DNA of 9,198 bases from Sphingomonas sp. (GTDB taxonomy: Bacteria > Pseudomonadota > Alphaproteobacteria > Sphingomonadales > Sphingomonadaceae). The notes beneath the pieces are model-generated. The model ran no database searches, was not told the DNA's origin, and saw nothing but the letters and a program-made list of their open reading frames with translations. Both the position numbers and the translations under genes were made by a program. The stretch's first letter is position 1. Every line of letters begins with the position of its first letter. Below, piece after piece: positions 5,303 through 9,198 of this stretch. The stretch spans positions 1 through 9,198 of the forward strand of contig JASLBO010000468.1 of NCBI GenBank assembly GCA_030146605.1, given 5' to 3'.

Positions 5303-5995
5303 TCAACCGGAAGCGGCCAGGGCCCAGAGCGGGTCCTCCAATCCCTGGACAAAGGCTGCGTGGCGCTCAAGTTCCACGACCGATGCCGCAAAATGCCGCG
5401 CGGGCCGCACATGGACCCGGTTCGGCGCCTCGGCGGGCGTCTCGCGCATCACCGGCGCGTCGACCGCAAGCCCCAAAGTGATCTGCCGCCCGCCGGTCAG
5501 CTCGACATAGACCTGCGCGAGCAATTGCGCGTCGAGCAGCGCGCCATGGAGCTGGCGCGCGCTGAGATCGATCCCGTAGCGGACGCACAAGGCGTCGAGC
5601 GTGTGCTTGGCGCCGGGGTGCCTGACCCGCGCGATCGCCAGCGTGTCGACCATCCTGCTCGTACAGATCACCGGCCGGCCGCAGCGGCCGAGTTCGCCGT
5701 TGAGGAACGAGAAGTCGAACCCGGCATTGTGCGCCACCAAGGGGCAATCACCCAGAAATTCGATCAGATCCTCGACAACGTCGTGGAACAGCGGCTTGTC
5801 CGACAGGAATCGCGCGCTCAGCCCGTGGACGCGCTCGGCCTCGGGCGGCATGTCGCGCTGGGGATTCACATATTGATGGAAATGCCTGCCCGTCGGCACG
5901 CGGTTGACCATCTCGATACAGCCAATCTCGACCAGCCGGTCTCCGCCCGCGAAGCTGAGCCCCGTCGTTTCGGTGTCGAACACGATTTCGCGCAT
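5303..5995 (-). CDS. dnaQ: DNA polymerase III epsilon subunit, 3'-5' proofreading exonuclease
   Basis: The 230-residue protein carries all DEDDh exonuclease motifs: FDTETTG (Asp7, Glu9), HNAGFDFSFLN (Asp94), and LHGALLDAQLL (His150, Asp155). These residues bind two metal ions and remove misincorporated 3' nucleotides in the replicative polymerase. The C-terminal region after about 175 is short and variable, and would hold the segment binding the alpha subunit. The length is normal for alphaproteobacterial epsilon. The ATG is six bases downstream of the coaE stop, and GGATAAGG just before it may serve as ribosome binding site. dnaQ next to coaE-aroE-maf-ppsR is the gene order reported near alphaproteobacterial replication origins. 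Confidence 0.96.
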   Translation of the reverse strand: MREIVFDTETTGLSFAGGDRLVEIGCIEMVNRVPTGRHFHQYVNPQRDMPPEAERVHGLSARFLSDKPLFHDVVEDLIEFLGDCPLVAHNAGFDFSFLNGELGRCGRPVICTSRMVDTLAIARVRHPGAKHTLDALCVRYGIDLSARQLHGALLDAQLLAQVYVELTGGRQITLGLAVDAPVMRETPAEAPNRVHVRPARHFAASVVELERHAAFVQGLEDPLWALAASG

Positions 5996-6001
5996 GACGC
6001 C

Positions 6002-6595
6002 TTATCCTCCCGCCGGGGCGGCTAGGCAAGTGAGGACCGCACGCACTTTTTCGCGGGTTTCCTCCAGCGGTCCATCGGTGCAAATCACGAAATCGGCGCG
6101 CGCGCGCTTGTCGGCATCGGGGAGCTGGCGCGCGAGGATCGAATCGAAGCGCTCGATGGTCATCCCCGGCCGGCCGAGCACGCGCGCGCGCTGAACCTCC
6201 GGCGGCGCCGAGACGACCAGGATCTTGTCGACCCCGGCCCAACCCCCCGCCTCGAACAGCAAAGGTATGTCGAGCACCACCAGCGGTGCATCCGCATGCG
6301 CCTTCAGAAACGCCTCGCGCGCGCGCGCGACGGCGGGGTGGACCAGAGCCTCGAGCCGGGCGAATGCCGAATCGTTGCCGAACACTGCCTCGCGCAGTGC
6401 GGTGCGATCGACTCCCTGCGCACCGGTGGTACCGGGAAACGCGATTTCGATCGCTTCGACCAACGCACCGCCGGGACCTTGCAGCCGGTGGACGATGTCG
6501 TCAGCGTCGAACACCGGAACGCCTTCGTCGAGGAACATCCGCGCGACCGTCGATTTGCCCATGCCGATCGACCCGGTGAGGCCGAGCGTGATCAT
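6002..6595 (-). CDS. coaE: Dephospho-CoA kinase
   Basis: The 197-residue P-loop kinase phosphorylates the ribose 3'-hydroxyl of dephospho-CoA with ATP, the last step of CoA synthesis. The Walker A motif GSIGMGKST is at 8-16, [10 protein letters not shown] (29-38) is the substrate-binding DxD region, [10 protein letters not shown] is the conserved core strand, and [16 protein letters not shown] is the C-terminal LID/closing motif. I chose the ATG at 6595, which overlaps the aroE stop as ATGA and gives the classical [15 protein letters not shown] start. The frame stays open far upstream, but that part runs through aroE and is Arg-rich shadow sequence. Confidence 0.96.
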   Translation of the reverse strand: MITLGLTGSIGMGKSTVARMFLDEGVPVFDADDIVHRLQGPGGALVEAIEIAFPGTTGAQGVDRTALREAVFGNDSAFARLEALVHPAVARAREAFLKAHADAPLVVLDIPLLFEAGGWAGVDKILVVSAPPEVQRARVLGRPGMTIERFDSILARQLPDADKRARADFVICTDGPLEETREKVRAVLTCLAAPAGG

Positions 6596-7401
6596 CGCGT
6601 GAGCAATTGCCGGAGCTCTTCGTCGCGGTCGCGCGAGGGCGCGGCGCCGAAGAACAGCTCGAATGCAAGCGCGGCCTGGCCGATCAGCATGTCGAGCCCG
6701 TCGACGGTGTCGAGCTCGCGGTCGCATGCGTGGACGAGTAGCGGTGTCTCGAGCGGAGCATAGACGATGTCGTATACCACGGCATGCCGGGGAAGCGGGG
6801 CTAGATCGAGGTCGAGCGGCGGCTGGCCCTGCATCCCCAACGGACTGGCGTTGACCAGCAGATCCGCGGGCGGCAGCGGGGTGCCGAGCGGCACCACGTC
6901 GCCCTTGATCCCGAAGCTCGACAGCAACGCCGCGGCCTTGAGCACGTTGCGGTTGAGAAGGGTAACGCGGCCGATCCCCACTTTCGAAAGCGCGAACAGT
7001 ATCGCACGGGCACCGCCGCCGGCACCGATCACCACTGCGTGCCGGCCTTCGAGGTCGAGCCCGGCGATCGGCGCATAGAAGCCGCCGGCATCGGTATTGG
7101 TGCCGACCAGCACGCCATCCTCGCCCCGGATAACGGTGTTGATCGCGCCGATCGAGCCGCGCACGTCGCCGCGGTCTTCGACATGGTCGAGCGCGGCCAG
7201 TTTGTGCGGAATGGTGATGTTGCACCCGCGCCAGGCGGGATCGTCGCGACGCGATTCGAAATAGCCCGCAAGCGCGTCGGGAGTTACATGCGCCGCACGA
7301 TATTCGGCGTCGATCCCCAGCGCCTTCAGCCAGAAACCATGGATCAGCGGCGATTTTGAATGCCCGATCGGGTCGCCGATCACTTCGGCATAGGGCGTCA
7401 T
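6592..7401 (-). CDS. aroE: Shikimate dehydrogenase
   Basis: The 269-residue enzyme reduces 3-dehydroshikimate to shikimate with NADPH in aromatic amino acid synthesis. GHSKSP (13-18) supplies the two serines that bind shikimate. NITIPHK ends in the catalytic Lys67, and GTNTDAGGF supplies the partner Asp104. GAGGGARA (126-133) is the dinucleotide-binding loop, followed by LLNRN, whose Arg151 fits the NADP phosphate. NASPLGMQG and [19 protein letters not shown] are conserved C-terminal segments. The ATG at 7401 forms an ATGA overlap with the maf stop, and the end overlaps coaE in the same way. The longer upstream frame is shadow of maf. Confidence 0.96.
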   Translation of the reverse strand: MTPYAEVIGDPIGHSKSPLIHGFWLKALGIDAEYRAAHVTPDALAGYFESRRDDPAWRGCNITIPHKLAALDHVEDRGDVRGSIGAINTVIRGEDGVLVGTNTDAGGFYAPIAGLDLEGRHAVVIGAGGGARAILFALSKVGIGRVTLLNRNVLKAAALLSSFGIKGDVVPLGTPLPPADLLVNASPLGMQGQPPLDLDLAPLPRHAVVYDIVYAPLETPLLVHACDRELDTVDGLDMLIGQAALAFELFFGAAPSRDRDEELRQLLTR

Positions 7402-8018
7402 GACGTCAGAACTCCCCGCACGCGCAGATAATCGAGCAGCGGCAGCAGCGGCATGCCGAGAATGGTGAAATGGCTTCCCTCGGTGCGGCTGAACAATTGC
7501 ACCCCGGGTCCCTCGACCCGATAGCAGCCGACGCAGCCGCCGATCGCCGGCCATTCGCGATCGAGATAATCGGCGATGAACTCCTCCGACAGCCGGCGCA
7601 CATGCATCCGCGCGCGATCGACATGCCGCCACACCGCATGGCCGCTCTCGGCGATCACCGCGGCGCTGTAGAGATCGTGGTGCCGCCCCGACATCATCCG
7701 GAGATGCTCGGCGGCATTCTCGCGGCTGACTGGCTTGTCGAGCAGGGTGCCATCGTCGAGCGCCACCACCGAATCGCAGCCGAGCACCAATGCGCCGGGC
7801 GCCAGCCGCGAGACCTTGAGCGCCTTCAATTCGGCAAGCGCGTCCGACAGGTCGCGCGCGGAAATGCCGCCGGCGACCAGCGATTCCTTCGCGGTCACCT
7901 CGTCGACCTGCGCAGCCACTGCCTCATGCGGTACGCCCGCGGCATCGAGCATCGCCCGACGCGAAGCGCTTTGCGAGGCGAGGACCAGACCTGTCCTGAC
8001 CGGAGACGAAGGGTTCAT
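7398..8018 (-). CDS. maf: Maf family nucleoside triphosphate pyrophosphatase
   Basis: The 206-residue Maf protein hydrolyses non-canonical or modified NTPs to NMP and pyrophosphate (house-cleaning); some members also influence septum formation. [14 protein letters not shown] (11-24) is the Maf nucleotide-binding signature, [17 protein letters not shown] (80-96) holds the catalytic Asp82 and the conserved Lys95, and HDLYSAAVI and [11 protein letters not shown] follow. Substrate preference (dTTP/UTP or m7GTP) cannot be assigned safely from sequence alone. The ATG at 8018 overlaps the ppsR stop as ATGA. The frame continues upstream inside ppsR, but that part is shadow sequence. Confidence 0.94.
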   Translation of the reverse strand: MNPSSPVRTGLVLASQSASRRAMLDAAGVPHEAVAAQVDEVTAKESLVAGGISARDLSDALAELKALKVSRLAPGALVLGCDSVVALDDGTLLDKPVSRENAAEHLRMMSGRHHDLYSAAVIAESGHAVWRHVDRARMHVRRLSEEFIADYLDREWPAIGGCVGCYRVEGPGVQLFSRTEGSHFTILGMPLLPLLDYLRVRGVLTS

Positions 8019-8836
8019 GCGTCGCGCGCCTGGAGATTGCGCTCGTTGCAGAGCTGGATGATCGCCGCGGCAGTCTCTTCGATCGAGCGCCGCGTCACGT
8101 CGATCACCGGCCAGCCATTGTCGGCGAACATGCGCCGCGCATAAGCGATCTCGCGCTGGACCGACTCCTGGTCGACATAGCTCGTCTCGGGGCTCTGGTT
8201 GAGCGACAATAATCGGTTCCGGCGAATCTGGACCAGCCGGTCGGCGCTGGTGGTGAGCCCGACGACGAGCGGATGCTTCAGATCGAACAACTGCGGCGGC
8301 GGCGGTGATTCGACGATGACCGGGATGTTTGCGGTCTTGTAGCCGCGATTGGCGAGATAGATCGACGTCGGCGTCTTGGACGAACGCGACACGCCGGCGA
8401 GGACGATGTCGCATTCCTCCCAATCGTCGGCGCCGATGCCGTCATCATGCGCGATGGTGAACTGGATCGCATCGACCCGGGCGAAATAGGCCGCATCGAG
8501 CGTATGCTGCCGCCCCGGTCGCGCCTTGGCTTCCTGTCCGAGCAGGCCCGACAAGGCATGGCTGACCGGATCGAGCGGCGCGATCGCCGGCAGGCCCATC
8601 GCCCGGCAGCGATTCTCCAGCGTGCGGCGGACATCGGTGTTGACCAGCGTGAAGATCACCAGCCCGGGATTCTGCGCGATCTCCTGCAGAATCCGCTCGA
8701 GATGCGCCTCGCTGCGCACCATCGGCCAGAAATGCCGCAGCGTCTCGACATCGTCGAACTGGGCGAGCGCGGCCTTGGCGATATTCTCCAGCGTCTCGCC
8801 GGTGGAGTCGGAGAGCAAGTGGAGATGGAGCCGCAT
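8015..8836 (-). CDS. ppsR: Pyruvate, phosphate dikinase / PEP synthase regulatory protein (DUF299)
   Basis: The 273-residue DUF299 protein is a bifunctional kinase and Pi-dependent phosphorylase that inactivates and reactivates pyruvate phosphate dikinase or PEP synthetase by threonine phosphorylation; the partner cannot be decided here. It starts HLHLLSDSTGETLENIAKA, the family N-terminus. The P-loop GVSRSSKT is at 148-155, followed by PTSIYLANRGYKTANIP. TRRSIEETAAAI near the C-terminus is also conserved. I chose the ATG at 8836; no good ribosome binding site precedes it, and the frame runs on into origin-like DNA without family similarity. Its homologue RP001 flanks the origin in Rickettsia. 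A DnaA-box-like site lies 18 bases before the start, so DnaA might affect its expression (inference). Confidence 0.95.
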   Translation of the reverse strand: MRLHLHLLSDSTGETLENIAKAALAQFDDVETLRHFWPMVRSEAHLERILQEIAQNPGLVIFTLVNTDVRRTLENRCRAMGLPAIAPLDPVSHALSGLLGQEAKARPGRQHTLDAAYFARVDAIQFTIAHDDGIGADDWEECDIVLAGVSRSSKTPTSIYLANRGYKTANIPVIVESPPPPQLFDLKHPLVVGLTTSADRLVQIRRNRLLSLNQSPETSYVDQESVQREIAYARRMFADNGWPVIDVTRRSIEETAAAIIQLCNERNLQARDA

Positions 8837-8853
8837 CAGGCGGTGGGGGAATC

Positions 8854-8862
8854 TGTGGAGAA
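8854..8862 (-). promoter_or_regulatory. DnaA-box-like site, best match in the candidate origin
   Basis: The minus strand reads TTCTCCACA, one mismatch to TTATCCACA. It lies 18 bases upstream of the ppsR ATG, so it could serve origin binding, ppsR repression, or both. Confidence 0.5.
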
Positions 8863-8965
8863 CATGCCGGACAGCCGCTAGCGCAACCACGCGCAACGGC
8901 CAAGCGCGCCGAAACCGCGAAATCGGCGAAGCTTCTTCCACAACCCCATCCCCAGCCGGGCGTTC

Positions 8966-8986
8966 CGATCCACAGCCTGTGGAAAG
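8966..8986. promoter_or_regulatory. Inverted pair of DnaA-box-like sites
   Basis: CGATCCACA (plus, 8966-8974) and CTTTCCACA (minus, 8978-8986) face each other. Their cores form a perfect palindrome, CCACAG-C-CTGTGG (8970-8982). Closely spaced opposed boxes are common in origins. Confidence 0.5.
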
Positions 8987-8993
8987 CGGGGAG

Positions 8994-9005
8994 TTCGGAT
9001 CCGAA
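8994..9005. repeat. Perfect 12-bp palindrome in the candidate origin
   Basis: TTCGGATCCGAA is self-complementary over its full length and sits eight bases after the inverted DnaA-box pair. It overlaps a GANTC site (9003-9007). No binding protein can be named. Confidence 0.6.
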
Positions 9006-9086
9006 TCCGAGGGGTACCGTGGGAGCGATGGAGTCAATATGTGGGCAAGTTACGGGTAAGTACCTAAGCCCCGGCTTCCACGTCCC

Positions 9087-9129
9087 TACTATCTCCAACA
9101 ACCCTTAGATTCTTCTCTTTATAGATAGT
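9087..9129. other. AT-rich block, candidate DNA unwinding element
   Basis: These 43 bases are about one third GC in a window that is otherwise clearly GC-rich. They are flanked by the inverted repeat ACTATCT (9088-9094) / AGATAGT (9123-9129) and contain one GANTC site (9108-9112). Low melting stability beside DnaA-box-like sites fits a duplex unwinding element. It could instead be a promoter for the gene to the right, as TATAGA (9120-9125) resembles a -10 box, though no good -35 is seen. Confidence 0.5.
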
Positions 9130-9198
9130 GGGACTCGGCAGAACGGGACGGATTCACGCTTTCCATTCGTGCTGGGCGTGCCGAAGCACCTGTTCTGC

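Larger units (their letters stand above)
8837..9198. other. Candidate chromosomal replication origin (oriC), possibly incomplete at the right edge
   Basis: No gene is convincing in these 362 bases. The stretch holds DnaA-box-like nonamers at 8854-8862 (minus, TTCTCCACA, 8/9 to TTATCCACA), 8934-8942 (plus, TCTTCCACA, 7/9), 8966-8974 (plus, CGATCCACA, 8/9 to the Caulobacter form TGATCCACA), 8978-8986 (minus, CTTTCCACA, 7/9) and 9040-9048 (minus, TTGCCCACA, 7/9). It also holds a 12-bp perfect palindrome, six GANTC sites and an AT-rich block. In Caulobacter and Rickettsia the origin lies between hemE and this ppsR homologue. Individual boxes are mostly weak; the argument rests on their clustering plus location. 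Confidence 0.7.

Noticed and set aside
5264..6025. 253-codon plus-strand frame opposite dnaQ
   Set aside because: It is the antisense of a gene with complete catalytic motifs and shows no family signature.
6596..7225. Long in-frame extension upstream of coaE
   Set aside because: It is Arg/Pro-rich shadow of aroE in another frame. The kinase N-terminus with its P-loop begins at 6595.
7402..7632. In-frame extension upstream of aroE
   Set aside because: It lies inside maf in another frame. The family N-terminus begins at 7401 with an ATGA overlap.
8019..8423. In-frame extension upstream of maf
   Set aside because: It lies inside ppsR in another frame; the Maf signature starts shortly after the ATG at 8018.
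8837..9037. In-frame N-terminal extension of ppsR
   Set aside because: The extension has no family similarity and runs through DnaA-box-like sites and palindromes. The conserved N-terminus begins at the ATG at 8836.
9032..9037. TTGACT on the minus strand as a -35 box for ppsR
   Set aside because: No acceptable -10 sequence lies 16-18 bases downstream, so a promoter cannot be supported.
1..9198. CRISPR array, riboswitch or rRNA
   Set aside because: No regularly spaced direct repeats, conserved aptamer cores or rRNA-like sequence were seen on either strand.

Overview
The window looks like chromosomal DNA of a GC-rich alphaproteobacterium, most likely a sphingomonad (Sphingomonadaceae). The evidence is the strong G/C preference at third codon positions, the gene order ppsR-maf-aroE-coaE-dnaQ, the alphaproteobacterial families DUF1491 and MmcB, and an SOS box of the alphaproteobacterial GTTC-N7-GTTC type. 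The assignment rests on recognised protein families, not on a database search.

Right end (8837-9198): a non-coding stretch upstream of ppsR. It has several DnaA-box-like sequences, an inverted box pair, a perfect 12-bp palindrome, six GANTC sites and an AT-rich stretch. In Caulobacter crescentus and Rickettsia prowazekii the replication origin lies between hemE and the ppsR (DUF299/RP001) homologue, so this is a strong candidate for one flank or the whole of oriC. hemE itself is not in the window.

Centre (3364-8836): nine minus-strand genes run leftwards from the putative origin: ppsR, maf, aroE, coaE, dnaQ, hpf, ptsN, a PaaI-type thioesterase and a DUF1491 gene. Several junctions are ATGA stop/start overlaps (ppsR/maf, maf/aroE, aroE/coaE, thioesterase/DUF1491), which suggests translational coupling in one long operon. 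If the origin call is right, the operon is transcribed with the replication fork.

Left of the operon (2030-3209): a secreted SleB/CwlJ-type cell wall hydrolase, then mmcB, a PD-(D/E)XK-like DNA repair protein. A perfect SOS box lies 12 bases before the mmcB start. The hydrolase terminator hairpin contains the mmcB start codon in its loop, and the mmcB terminator contains its own stop codon, so this is a very compact, apparently damage-inducible unit.

Left end (1-2029): visibly different DNA with lower GC and non-host codon use. A beta-helix protein of the pectate-lyase-3 / phage tailspike type (447 codons, open at the window edge) reads leftwards from 1343 with a strong ribosome binding site. 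Between it and mmcB are nearly 700 bases without a convincing gene. They hold a degenerate partial copy of part of the beta-helix gene, several hairpins and a REP-like inverted repeat. This looks like the edge of a horizontally acquired, possibly phage-derived, segment abutting the conserved origin-proximal cluster.
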